This document shows positions 16,979 through 25,642 of a stretch of 64,000 nt of DNA, one piece after another. The position numbers and the translations under genes are program-made. Numbering within the stretch: the first letter of the stretch is position 1; every line of letters starts with the position of its first letter. The stretch is from positions 62,001 to 126,000 of the forward strand of contig NZ_JABJWC010000002.1 in the NCBI RefSeq assembly GCF_013155395.1, read 5' to 3'. The notes beneath the pieces are model-generated. The model did not search any database. It was not told the origin of the DNA and worked only from the letters and a program-made list of their open reading frames with translations. The stretch is from Komagataeibacter melomenusus. GTDB taxonomy: Bacteria > Pseudomonadota > Alphaproteobacteria > Acetobacterales > Acetobacteraceae.

Positions 16979-17851
16979 TCAGGGCGTGACCTGTGCGCCC
17001 AGCAGTACATCGCCTGCCACCACGCCTTCTGCGGTTCCGATGCCACCGGCCAGCATGAATGGTACCGGCCGGGTCAGGTCGGTATCGAATGTCACGAGAT
17101 ACTGGGCGGGGCGGGCAAAGATGCCCCGGTTCATGGCGGTATCATCATTGCGCGCCACCCGTGCCTCAATGCGGAAGGTGGAGCCGTTCGCATCCACCAG
17201 CCAGTCGGTCAGGGCCAGCGCATCGGCCATGGCCTGCCCCAGCGCATCCCGCGCGGCCGGACTGGCTGACCAGGCGGTAAGCACGAACATCTGCTCCTGC
17301 CTGCGCGCCACGCACCGCGCCGTGGCCGTGCCTGCATTGATGGCCTGTGCCGTGACACCAGCGGGCAGCGTGATCGTGCCCTCCTGCGCCACGGCACCCG
17401 GCACCATCGCGGCAAGGCCCGCTGCGATACTGGCCGCCGTATCACCCGGTTGCGCGCCATGCAGGCAGCACCCGCTGCCCGTAATGTCCGCAAGCCCCTG
17501 CACCCGGAGCCCGACAATGCCGCCGGGCACCGCATCAGGCACAAGGCCAAGCGTTGCCGTGCCACCCGTAATGCTGATGCTGACGGTGACCGCCTGCGTG
17601 CTGTCCATCCGCCACGGGCGGCCAAGCGGTTCATCAAGGCGGGTCCAGCTTTCGGGCATGTCGGCAATGCTGATGAAGTCGCAGCCTTCATGCAGGGTAT
17701 GCAGGGCATTGCCCAGATCCGCCTGTGTCAGGTCGCCACGGCGGATGATGACGGGGCGGCCCGTGCAACTGCTGGCACTGCTCCCGTCCGGGCAGAGCGC
17801 CGCGGCAAGGGCTCGTGCAATGGCGGTGGAAATGGTGGCGATATCGGCCAT
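16979..17851 (-). CDS. Tail/neck structural protein between connector and sheath genes
   Basis: 290 residues from ATG 17851 (MADIATISTAIARALAAAL); longer upstream readings are arginine-rich and unlikely. It contains beta-rich repeats typical of virion proteins (ITGGTATLGLVPDAVPGG, GTITLPAGVTAQAINAG). Its place between head-tail connectors and sheath suggests a tail-terminator or neck protein; no named family is recognised. Confidence 0.55.
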   Translation of the reverse strand: MADIATISTAIARALAAALCPDGSSASSCTGRPVIIRRGDLTQADLGNALHTLHEGCDFISIADMPESWTRLDEPLGRPWRMDSTQAVTVSISITGGTATLGLVPDAVPGGIVGLRVQGLADITGSGCCLHGAQPGDTAASIAAGLAAMVPGAVAQEGTITLPAGVTAQAINAGTATARCVARRQEQMFVLTAWSASPAARDALGQAMADALALTDWLVDANGSTFRIEARVARNDDTAMNRGIFARPAQYLVTFDTDLTRPVPFMLAGGIGTAEGVVAGDVLLGAQVTP

Positions 17852-17885
17852 GTCATGGCGCTTCCTGTTATGGCTGTAAAAAACC

Positions 17886-18536
17886 TCAGACCTGCTGCTG
17901 GGCCATCTGGCAGCGCACGCCCCACGGGCTGCTGCGCGCGGCCCCGATGGTGTAGCGCGGGCCACTCCCGTCCTGGACCCACATGGCGGCCTGCAGGCTT
18001 ACGCCCGGGATGGCGGGCAGGAACATCTCGAACCCGCCCGGGCGGATGGCGCCGGGCTGTGCGGGGCCGGGCACGCCTGCCCCGCTGCCGGGGCGGATCA
18101 TGGCAGGCCAGTCGGTGGCGAGTGTTGCCTGCGCGCCCGCATCGCCCGATGTGGCATACCCCCCCGGACTGGCCGCATCGGTCTGCACGGCCTCGGTGCC
18201 GGTCAGCGTGACCACTGCATTGCACAACACACATAAAGGCGGCCGGAAGGGCTCCACGCGGGCAATAAAATAGATCTCTGCCCCGCAGGTCAGGATATCT
18301 CCTGCCTGCAGGTCGGGCAGGTCCGTCAGGGCATAGACAAAAGGCACATCCCACAAGGCTGGCCCGGCAAAGCCAAAGGCCCGGTCATTGCTGAAAGCCG
18401 CTCGGCCCTGACCATAAGGGCTGGCACAGGGCTCAAGCGCGCTGACGGGCCGGTACTGCACGGTTGCAGCACCGATAGAGGTTGCTGCGCGCGCAAAGCC
18501 GCGCGTGGCCAGACGGTACAGGGTGCTGAAATCCAT
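17886..18536 (-). CDS. Head-tail connector-like protein
   Basis: 216 residues from ATG 18536, whose A is also the last base of the preceding TGA stop (TGATG). It has MDFSTLYRLATRGFARAATS followed by a mixed beta region. Its place after the capsid and adaptor genes points to a stopper or head-closure role. No motif confirms this. Confidence 0.5.
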   Translation of the reverse strand: MDFSTLYRLATRGFARAATSIGAATVQYRPVSALEPCASPYGQGRAAFSNDRAFGFAGPALWDVPFVYALTDLPDLQAGDILTCGAEIYFIARVEPFRPPLCVLCNAVVTLTGTEAVQTDAASPGGYATSGDAGAQATLATDWPAMIRPGSGAGVPGPAQPGAIRPGGFEMFLPAIPGVSLQAAMWVQDGSGPRYTIGAARSSPWGVRCQMAQQQV

Positions 18537-19078
18537 CAGATGATGATCTCCCCCACGGCGCGCAGGCCCGGCCCCGGCGGCACGCCCATGAAGTTGCATA
18601 GCTGCACCCGCCAGCGCGTGTACAGCGTAAAGCGGTCCGTGACTTCCGTGCGGTTGCGTGTCCAGACCGCCGCGCGGTCGGTATCAAGGTTGCTGCCTGC
18701 CCCCATCACTGCGCTCTCCAGCATCTGGCATTGCGCTAAAAAGGCACGGGCCTGGGCGCATTCGGCGGGCGAGAGATGACCCAGCCGCCACTCATTGAAG
18801 CCATAAACCCGAAAGAACCGCCACGACTGCATGCCGCTATCAGCGTTCCCCATGGCGGGGTAGCCCATATAACGCCGCGCCTGTGCCAGTTCGGTGTCGG
18901 TCAGGGCCGTGTCGGGCATGGTGGCTGCCGTGATGGCGCAGGCCAGGGGCTGATCCGGGCAGGGCACGACAGGCTGGCTGGTCGTTGTGGTGGCCCCCGC
19001 CGTGCCTGTCCCGGCTGTGCCGGTGTCCGATGTGGTCGTGGTATCCGTGGTGCTGGCTGTTCCCGTCATGTCTGTCAT
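18536..19078 (-). CDS. Head completion/adaptor-like protein
   Basis: 180 residues. An N-terminal Thr/Gly-rich tail of about 35 residues is followed by a helical domain (LTDTELAQARRYMGYPAMG, SPAECAQARAFLAQCQMLE) as seen in gp6/gp15-like adaptors that bind under the portal. It follows the major capsid gene and overlaps the next connector gene by one base. Confidence 0.55.
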   Translation of the reverse strand: MTDMTGTASTTDTTTTSDTGTAGTGTAGATTTTSQPVVPCPDQPLACAITAATMPDTALTDTELAQARRYMGYPAMGNADSGMQSWRFFRVYGFNEWRLGHLSPAECAQARAFLAQCQMLESAVMGAGSNLDTDRAAVWTRNRTEVTDRFTLYTRWRVQLCNFMGVPPGPGLRAVGEIII

Positions 19079-19162
19079 GCCTGCCTTTCGTGCATGGTGT
19101 GGCGTGGCTGGCGGTCATGGCCCGCGCGGCCGCCCCATAAGGATGCCGCGCGCGCCAGGGGC

Positions 19163-20515
19163 TCAGGCGCCCGCGCCGAGGCTCTCGATCACCACGCCGC
19201 GCTTGAGGTAGCTGTTGGTGGCGGTGGGAATGACCGATGCATCAGCAGTCAGGTCGGTCGGCAGCGCAAAACCGCCAATCCACGACCAGGACTGCGCGAT
19301 GATCTGCGCCAGCCGGTCGAGCGCGGGGCGGGTGATCATGCACACGCCCTCCACATCCGTCAGTTCGCCGCCATCGAGCAAAGGCGCGTAATGGGTGCCG
19401 ATATTGGCGTAATCCCCCTCGATCAGCGCACCCTGCCCGCAGATGATGGCGCGATGGATCGCACCGGCTCCCAGCGATGCCTGCTGCGGCGCCTCGGTGG
19501 TGGGGATGAACCGCACGCCCAGCAGATCAAAAATCTGGCCGCTCTGGTAGGTGTCGGAGCCATACTGACCGCGATAGAGCAGCTTGAAGTCTTCATCACG
19601 GAACAGGCCCAGAAGCTGGGCATTGTCCAGATAGCAGTGATACACCCCGCCATCGGGCGTGGGCACGTTGTTGTCGCGCAGGGTGGCGAGTGCGCCCAGA
19701 ATGGACTGGACCGTCAGCAGGTCGCCCGCAGCAAGGGCCGCCGTGGTGGCCCGCGCATTGGGGCGCAGCACCAGCGGTGCCGTGGCCGCCATGACCGGAT
19801 TGCCCGCCGTGCCATCGGCCACCTTGACCGATTCCGAGACTGTCAGCGTGCCCGAGATGCCATCCGGCGCGGTGGAGGTATTGGTGGCATCCGCAGTCGT
19901 ACCCACCAGCGTGTAGGACCCGGCCCCGATGGTCACGGTCATGCCCGCAGAGGTCCCCACCGAGACCACCTGCCCTTCAGCGGAAAGGATGTTCTGGAAC
20001 CCGCGGATGTCATCCACCGCAACCGTGCTGCCAGCAGCCCCCAGCGTCACGCTTACGCGCGTATTGCCGCCAAGGTAGCCCCCCACCCCGTTCTGCGCCC
20101 CGCCAAAAAGCGTGTTGCGCGCCAGGCGGTCGAGCGTCTGGCGGGCGTTGATGCCAAGGCGCGAGGCATTGGCAAGGAACTGGTTGGCAATGCCCACGCC
20201 TTCGGTCACCTGGTTGAGGTCCATGGTGTTGCCATACTGGTTGATGGTAAGCGTGTACTGCTCGACCGACCATTCGGCGGGCGTCATGCCATTGTCAAAG
20301 CTGGTATTGGCGGTGGGGTTGAGCGGCGTGGTGGCGGGCGGCAGCAGGCCTGCGCGGGTATCGGTAATGGTCTGGCCGATGCGGGCGGGGAATTCCATCT
20401 GGTCGGCAATGGAACGGAAACCCAGGCGCGACTGCAACGCATCCTGGAACGCGCGCGACAGGAACCCCTGCTGGATGACAGGCTGGAGGGCAGCGGGGAA
20501 ATTGGCAATGGCCAT
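19163..20515 (-). CDS. Major capsid protein, N4-gp56-like
   Basis: 450 residues. It resembles the N4 gp56 / HK97-fold major capsid family: FLSRAFQDALQSRLGF, YGNTMDLNQVTEGVGIANQF, RLARNTLFGG, and later DGGVYHCYLDNAQLLGLF and SYLKRGVVIESLG at the C-terminus. It builds the icosahedral head. An AAGGAA precedes two ATGs; spacing favours 20515 over 20524. A terminator-like hairpin lies just upstream. Confidence 0.85.
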   Translation of the reverse strand: MAIANFPAALQPVIQQGFLSRAFQDALQSRLGFRSIADQMEFPARIGQTITDTRAGLLPPATTPLNPTANTSFDNGMTPAEWSVEQYTLTINQYGNTMDLNQVTEGVGIANQFLANASRLGINARQTLDRLARNTLFGGAQNGVGGYLGGNTRVSVTLGAAGSTVAVDDIRGFQNILSAEGQVVSVGTSAGMTVTIGAGSYTLVGTTADATNTSTAPDGISGTLTVSESVKVADGTAGNPVMAATAPLVLRPNARATTAALAAGDLLTVQSILGALATLRDNNVPTPDGGVYHCYLDNAQLLGLFRDEDFKLLYRGQYGSDTYQSGQIFDLLGVRFIPTTEAPQQASLGAGAIHRAIICGQGALIEGDYANIGTHYAPLLDGGELTDVEGVCMITRPALDRLAQIIAQSWSWIGGFALPTDLTADASVIPTATNSYLKRGVVIESLGAGA

Positions 20516-20539
20516 GAATTTCATTTCCTTGAAAAAACG

Positions 20540-20571
20540 AAAAAAGCCGCCATGCGCAATGCAGGAGCGGC
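20540..20571 (-). terminator. Terminator-like hairpin before the major capsid gene
   Basis: GCCGC/GCGGC arms with a partly structured 16-base loop are followed by six T and a second T6 on the minus strand. It lies about 25 bases before the capsid start. Confidence 0.6.
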
Positions 20572-21112
20572 GGGTAACGGGCCATGGCAGCAAGGTGCCA
20601 TCTATGGCCGGTCCGGGTGGTTAAGGGGCCGTGGCGCACAGAGCAGCGCGATCATGATGTATTTGAGTGATCATGCGCCCCTTGCCTGTTCCGCAGGCGG
20701 CCTGAGCGTGGGCGGAACAGGTAACGGGCGTGTAGAGTATTGAACTATTATTCCAGGTATGTTGTTTTTATAAAATAATGCACAATAATATATGGCTCTC
20801 TGAGTATAAAAAGTAAATTTCCAAAGAGTCACGCAGCGCGGAAGGCTGGCCAAGGTTGCCTGAAAAGACCGCCCTTGCCCTGCGGGCAATAATGGCACGC
20901 AGGTCGATACAATTGCGCGTGGTAACGTTGCTCTGGTTTATGAAGAAGTTCCTGCAGCAGGCGGGGCCGACACGTGACTGGCGTTGCACGCTACCCGCCC
21001 CCGCTCCACAGAATGAATAATTGGCTATTTTGACCGCAATGGGTGGGCAGGATGTACGTTTTGCCTTCCTGCTACGGTCCATCCCTTCAGGCAGGGTGCG
21101 GTATTGGCGTAT
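20572..21112. other. Non-coding gap between capsid and moron genes
   Basis: About 540 bases without a convincing gene. It holds a perfect 10-base inverted repeat CCTGTTCCGC/GCGGAACAGG (20685-20694 and 20712-20721) and an AT-rich patch at about 20740-20830 that could contain a promoter for the capsid transcript. Open frames here have poor coding character. Confidence 0.5.
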
Positions 21113-21310
21113 TTATTCCCATGCCACATTCCATTTTTCCAATTCATCATTCACGCCTTCCATATCCTTGCACCAGGCGTCATACCCCTCGGCAGGTGAT
21201 TTTATTATGTATATGTAATATCCCTTCGTATCCCCTTCATCGAAATCAACCTCTACTTTCCATCCATTATATTCGCCAGACCTGACAATGCCCTTTTTTA
21301 TCACGCTCAT
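21113..21310 (-). CDS. Small AT-rich prophage accessory gene (moron)
   Basis: 65 residues from ATG 21310, behind GAGGAAAC. The protein (MSVIKKGIVRSGEYNGWKVE ... GYYIYIIKSPAEGYDAW) is acidic and compact, in the style of small immunity proteins, but matches no family I can name. Its DNA and its flanks (about 21100-21480) are much AT-richer than the surrounding structural genes, which points to recent acquisition into the gap between capsid and scaffold. Confidence 0.6.
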   Translation of the reverse strand: MSVIKKGIVRSGEYNGWKVEVDFDEGDTKGYYIYIIKSPAEGYDAWCKDMEGVNDELEKWNVAWE

Positions 21311-21488
21311 TTTTTGTTTCCTCAAATGCACATGGGTATTGTCTATATTTATTTTTTAATATTGAATGCAATAAATATACATCATAAAAATTCGAAATAT
21401 GATCTCCCTGGGGGAGATCCTGCATTCATTTTAAACTCTGTTTCCACGGTCAGGCCATAAACCATTCTGCACTCTGTCGGCTCACGTC

Positions 21489-21992
21489 CTAATTCGCCAC
21501 CGGCCAGCGCAATCCTGCTGCCATAGCCGCGGCCTTTACGTCGCGCGTTCCCGCCGTGCGGGCATCGAACGGGGCCGGATCACCTGCGCGGGGCGCGGGG
21601 CCTGCGGCCGTTGTGCCACGCGCAGCGCCCGATGCCCCCTGTGGCGACCCGAACAGGTAGCCCCGGCTTTCACGCGCGGCGGCCAGGATCGTGTCCAGCC
21701 CCTGCGGGGTGCCATCTTCGCCCAGCGTTACGGCGCTCAGGTCAACAAGGCGGACCACATCGGCAGGTTCCACCGCCCCCATGCGGGCGGCAAGGGCACG
21801 GGCTTCGGCGCGGATGATGGCGCGGTCCGCGTGGGTACGCGCCGTGCTGACCTGCTCGGTGGCACGCGCAAGGTCGCCCTCAAGTGTTGCGCGGGCACTG
21901 AGTGCCGCATCACGTTCGGCACGCAGGGTTTCCATCTCGCGGTGCAGGGTTTCAAGGTCGGGGGTCTGGGGCACGCTTGCACGGGTCATCAT
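21489..21992 (-). CDS. Scaffold-like coiled-coil protein
   Basis: 167 residues. Residues about 12-70 are a strong coiled coil (LETLHREMETLRAERDAALSA), and the tail has a Gly/Ala/Pro-rich linker followed by DVKAAAMAAGLRWP. The position between portal and capsid and this helical, charged character suit a capsid scaffold. Start ATG 21992 follows GGAGAGAC. Confidence 0.6.
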   Translation of the reverse strand: MMTRASVPQTPDLETLHREMETLRAERDAALSARATLEGDLARATEQVSTARTHADRAIIRAEARALAARMGAVEPADVVRLVDLSAVTLGEDGTPQGLDTILAAARESRGYLFGSPQGASGAARGTTAAGPAPRAGDPAPFDARTAGTRDVKAAAMAAGLRWPVAN

Positions 21993-22016
21993 GTCTCTCC
22001 ATCAACGAAAAAAAAA

Positions 22017-23429
22017 TCAGGTCGGGTCGGCTGCGTTCAGCCGCGCCCATTCCGCATGAGGGGCCGGGCCGCCCGCGCGGGTAGCAAAAATGGCGCAGGC
22101 ACTCTGCCGTGACAGGAAGCCCCCCTGCACGGCAAGCCCCAGCCCCTGCGCCAGTTGTGCCAGCTCGGCTTCCGTATCGGCAAAATAGGGCGGCCATTGC
22201 AGTGCAAGCCCCGCTGCATCGAGTCTGGCGTAATCCTGCCCGCCAATATGCACGCCGCCTTCAAGCACATGCGAAAACGCGCACACCATGCGGTACAGCG
22301 CCAGCAGCCCATATTCGCCGTAAGAAAGGCGCATGCGGTCCACAAGCCATAAAAGAGGCTGATAGAGCATTTCCATCGCCCGGCCCGATGTGGGGGCCGC
22401 AAGGCGATCGGCCTGGGCGCGGTTGCCATGGATCTGCTCCATCACGCTCGCACGCAGTTCACGGTAATGGTCGCGCATCGCACCTGCAGCGTCACCATTG
22501 ATTTCCAGCAGCTTGGCATCACCATCAAGCGGCAGGGTTAGGGCGGCTGAGGCGCCGCCGGTGCTGGCGGCCGTGCCATCGGCATAAGGGTCCGGCCCCG
22601 CGCGGATGACAAGCCGGGGGTCCGCACTGTATTTGAGCCCCCGCCCGGATTGCGAGAGCAGGTAATCACACTCGATGACCGTATCAATGGCCGGGGCAAA
22701 GGTGCATGGACCATCCACCGTGCCCGGTGCCGCCAGATTGGCCATCCACACCCACGGCACAAAGCCAAGACCGTGATGGGTGCTGCGCGCGCCATCCAGC
22801 CGGGTGGGCAGCCCGGCATCGACACGCTGGGGCACGTAAACGTGGCAGTCCGCCCGGTCCCATACGCGCTGCCACCAGAAAATGGTGGCTACGTCGTCCG
22901 CCGCGACGGGCCAGCCCTGCCCGGCCAGCGTGGCGCCCGTTACCTTGAAGCACTCGGTGACCGAGGCAAGCCGCCCTGCGCCATCCCATTGCGGGGTGAG
23001 GTAACGGGTGTCATGCACCTGCACGCGCAGGTGGCGCGCTACGGCCTCGACCAGCACGGCAACTGATCCGCTCGCCCCACGCGTGGCGGCATCAAGCATG
23101 AGTGCTGGCAGGGCGGTCTCCGCCCCGAACTGCGCCAGAATACCGGGCAGCGCGGGATCGGTGGCTATTGTGGCGGGCCAGTGGCTGGCACCAAACAGGA
23201 GGGATACCGCATCATCCACCACCGCACGGCACATATTGGTGCGCACCGACGGGCGGCGCTGGCCAAGCGGTATGTATTCCCCTGCCCCGTTATATTCGGT
23301 GCCAAAGGGGTTGGGTATGGCATCATATTGCGTGCCTTCAAGCACGCGCGCGAGCGCTGCAAGCGCGTGTGCGCGTGCGGGCAGGTCCGGGTCACGGGGG
23401 TATGTTCGCTTGAGTTCCTGCCAGTCCAT
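22017..23429 (-). CDS. Portal protein
   Basis: 470 residues from ATG 23429 (MDWQELKRTYPRD), with GGAG upstream. It has the features of SPP1-gp6-like portals: RTNMCRAVVDDAVSLLFG near residue 75, a central beta region, and a long C-terminal helix followed by TEAELAQLAQGLGLAVQGGFLSRQSA. The dodecamer forms the DNA gateway. It follows the large terminase gene, as expected. Confidence 0.8.
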   Translation of the reverse strand: MDWQELKRTYPRDPDLPARAHALAALARVLEGTQYDAIPNPFGTEYNGAGEYIPLGQRRPSVRTNMCRAVVDDAVSLLFGASHWPATIATDPALPGILAQFGAETALPALMLDAATRGASGSVAVLVEAVARHLRVQVHDTRYLTPQWDGAGRLASVTECFKVTGATLAGQGWPVAADDVATIFWWQRVWDRADCHVYVPQRVDAGLPTRLDGARSTHHGLGFVPWVWMANLAAPGTVDGPCTFAPAIDTVIECDYLLSQSGRGLKYSADPRLVIRAGPDPYADGTAASTGGASAALTLPLDGDAKLLEINGDAAGAMRDHYRELRASVMEQIHGNRAQADRLAAPTSGRAMEMLYQPLLWLVDRMRLSYGEYGLLALYRMVCAFSHVLEGGVHIGGQDYARLDAAGLALQWPPYFADTEAELAQLAQGLGLAVQGGFLSRQSACAIFATRAGGPAPHAEWARLNAADPT

Positions 23430-23605
23430 GATCTGGTTATCTCCGGCATGGGGTGAGCCTGCGCTGTCATGTTTGCCCGCAGGTGGAGCGGGAACAGTAT
23501 TCACGCAGTAAAAGGACATATATATATAGAGATTTATGAAAATCATTCCTGAAAGTATTCAGGACTGTTCCGGATGGCACGACGCCCGCTGAGGCAGGCA
23601 GGCTT

Positions 23606-24922
23606 CTAACGCCCGAGGTTGAAGCGCGTGGGTGCCCACCGCGCGGGGGCGGCAGGCGGCGCGGAGAGCATGAGGTCGGTCAGCGCCCAGACCAGCGCAT
23701 CCGCCCGGTCGGGGGAATGGGCGCCGTGATACCCGCTGGCCGAGAACTGGCAGAGCTGCTCCTCCAGCTCAGGGTATATGCCATGATGGGTCACGCGCCC
23801 CTGTTCGTACAACGCTGCCACCGGCTCGGCCCGTGCCGCCTTGCCCCGGCTGGCGGTGACCATGCGCAGGGCGGCATTCGGGTTCAGCCCGCGTAGCGTG
23901 GCCTCGACCAGCGCGCCGCCAAAATTGTGTTCGGCCACGATGCGCTCGGCGGCCCAGTCCGCCTGGGCCTGCAGGGCCGCCCGCGCCCAGCCCGCAGGCG
24001 TATCGCGGCGCGACAGGTCGGCCAGCACATGGCCACAGCCTGCGCCATCCACCCCGCATACGATGATGCCGATTTCATCAGAGCGGGTATCCTCCGGCCC
24101 GGCGCAGCCCGAAGGATCAACCGCCACCACGATGCGCCGCATCTGCGCGCCCACCTGGTGGCGGGTTGCCGGTGTTATGGCAGCGGCACGGCGAAAATCT
24201 TCCAGGCGCCACAAGGCGCCATCGACAGCCTGTTGGTATTCCCCCAACACGAAGCGCCTGCGTTCACGCTCCGGCAGGGCCGCAAGCTGCGCCAGATACT
24301 CCGCCGAGAGATTGGCCCGGTTGCCCTCGGGGTTGAGTTGCATCGTGGCGTAACACGCAGGCTGAGGCAGGGGCTGGCCTGATGAAGGCTCGATACCGGC
24401 TTCAAACACGCGGTAAAGCCAGTGCGCGGTGGTGGGCGGATTGGCATCGATATATTCCTTCAGCGCCAGGGGCGATTTCTGCGCGAGCCGCGTGAGCAGC
24501 ATGTTGCGCGCGCCATAAGTGACCTGGCTGGCTTCGTTGAGGTAGACGGTGGCAAATTCCAGCCCCAGTATCTTTTCGGTCCGTTCCTCATCATCAAGCC
24601 CGCCAAACATGATGATCGAGCCATTGGACAGGGTCACGCTCCAGTCGGTGCGCGAGAGTTGCCATGGCACGGCGGGAAAGCACCGGCGCATGACGGCAGG
24701 AAACGTGTCAGCCACGACGGTGGCCCGCAGGGCGTTGAACCTGTGCCGGAATATGCCATGCCGCGTGCCCGCCGCCCGCAGCGCGCGAATGATCACCGCA
24801 CGCACCAGCACGAATGTCTTGCCCGAACGCGCCCCGCCGCGCAGCAGGATGTGGGTGGCTCTCCCCCCCAGCAGCCGGTTGGCGGCATGCTGGTCGGGTG
24901 TAAGGCTAAAGCGCTGCGTCAT
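23606..24922 (-). CDS. Terminase large subunit
   Basis: 438 residues. The ATPase domain has Walker A GGARSGKT (residues 29-36) and a Walker B-like TVYLNEAS with Glu130. The nuclease domain starts with RRIVVAVDPSG near residue 270, followed by DEIGIIVCG, and ends with DRADALVWAL. It pumps and cuts DNA during packaging. Start ATG 24922 overlaps the small subunit gene by 17 bases. Confidence 0.9.
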   Translation of the reverse strand: MTQRFSLTPDQHAANRLLGGRATHILLRGGARSGKTFVLVRAVIIRALRAAGTRHGIFRHRFNALRATVVADTFPAVMRRCFPAVPWQLSRTDWSVTLSNGSIIMFGGLDDEERTEKILGLEFATVYLNEASQVTYGARNMLLTRLAQKSPLALKEYIDANPPTTAHWLYRVFEAGIEPSSGQPLPQPACYATMQLNPEGNRANLSAEYLAQLAALPERERRRFVLGEYQQAVDGALWRLEDFRRAAAITPATRHQVGAQMRRIVVAVDPSGCAGPEDTRSDEIGIIVCGVDGAGCGHVLADLSRRDTPAGWARAALQAQADWAAERIVAEHNFGGALVEATLRGLNPNAALRMVTASRGKAARAEPVAALYEQGRVTHHGIYPELEEQLCQFSASGYHGAHSPDRADALVWALTDLMLSAPPAAPARWAPTRFNLGR

Positions 24923-25304
24923 CTGTGGTGATGGTAATGGAAATGCCGCCCGCTCCCTCGCCCCGTGTGGCGGAGGCCGGTGGGCGCAGGCGCGTTGCAA
25001 CCCACATGCGGGCCTCCATGCGCAGTTTTATGGCGGGTACATCCTCGCGGCCCGTGGCACGGTCGGCAATGGCGATGATTTCTTCGGCCAGCGTGTCGGC
25101 GGCAGCGTCACGTGCGGTATCATAGAGCGCACGAAAAGCCGGATTATCACGCAGCCAGCGCAATATGGTAGCGCGGTGCGGCAGGGCCGGATCAGCACAG
25201 ATGGCGCGCAGGCTCTGGCCATCCGCCAGCCGCAGGCAGATCTCGTCGGCCAGCCTGCGGCTATAGGTGCTGCGCCGCGTGCCCGTGGCGGCCTGTTCGG
25301 GCAT
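24906..25304 (-). CDS. Terminase small subunit
   Basis: 132 residues from ATG 25304, behind GGAGAAACAGC. Residues 10-60 form a helix-turn-helix (RRLADEICLRLADGQSLRAIC ... HRATILRWLRDNPAFRALY) as in small terminases of the Terminase_5 type, which recognise the packaging site. It is the first gene of the late module. Confidence 0.8.
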   Translation of the reverse strand: MPEQAATGTRRSTYSRRLADEICLRLADGQSLRAICADPALPHRATILRWLRDNPAFRALYDTARDAAADTLAEEIIAIADRATGREDVPAIKLRMEARMWVATRLRPPASATRGEGAGGISITITTDDAAL

Positions 25305-25380
25305 GCTGTTTCTCCGTAAATGCATGACGCCCGGCAACCACGTGGATGGTGCCGGGCGCAGGTCTGTCATGATAGGATCT

Positions 25381-25404
25381 TTATACTGAAAAACCGTGCA
25401 GGCA
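25381..25404 (+). repeat. Control-region repeat, copy 1
   Basis: Near-identical to 25571-25594, differing by one indel and one substitution. It ends in CGTGCAGGCA. Confidence 0.7.
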
Positions 25405-25570
25405 GAAAATACAGTTTTCGAAAAACCTTCTACAACGGTGTATCATGCGCATAACTGCACGTCATATGCATGGTATTGACGATTTTTTCTGATGCATTTC
25501 CTGTATTGTGATCCTGCCTGCCCAGGTATCGTGCAGGCGGGATGGATACAGAACTGTCAGGATATGTTTC

Positions 25571-25594
25571 TTATACCTGAAAATCGTGCAGGCA
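25571..25594 (+). repeat. Control-region repeat, copy 2
   Basis: Second copy of the motif at 25381. The shared CGTGCAGGC core also occurs at about 25528. Confidence 0.7.
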
Positions 25595-25642
25595 ACAATT
25601 TTCCTGTGCGGTGCAATACCGCCTTGGGGGGTGTATCAACGC

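Larger units (their letters stand above)
4434..25404 (-). mobile_element. Contractile-tailed prophage, late (structural/packaging/lysis) module
   Basis: All genes run on the minus strand from terminase (25.3 kb) to lysis and lipoprotein genes (4.4 kb), in the gene order of Myoviridae-like temperate phages. The module has a complete head, connector, sheath, tube, baseplate and fibre set, so it is not just a tailocin. No integrase, replication gene or attachment-site pair is visible within or beside it. The repressor-like regulator at 30.1 kb probably controls it, although non-phage genes intervene. Confidence 0.85.
25305..25642. promoter_or_regulatory. Control region upstream of the late module
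   Basis: No gene is seen in these 338 bases. They contain two 24-base near-identical direct repeats (25381-25404 and 25571-25594, consensus TTATAC(C)TGAAAA-CGTGCAGGCA) and a third partial copy with the same CGTGCAGGC core at about 25528. The AT-rich stretch between them is the obvious place for the late promoter and an activator or repressor site. Confidence 0.55.

Noticed and set aside
20768-21082. 104-residue minus-strand frame in the capsid-moron gap
   Set aside because: It has no recognisable domain, a low-complexity mix of residues and no ribosome site.
4434-25404. Tailocin interpretation of the contractile module
   Set aside because: Terminase, portal, scaffold and major capsid genes are present and read as intact, so a head can be made.
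4434-25404. Gene transfer agent interpretation
   Set aside because: The gene order is P2/Mu-like with contractile sheath and lysis genes; RcGTA-type agents have non-contractile tails, and nothing else points to one.
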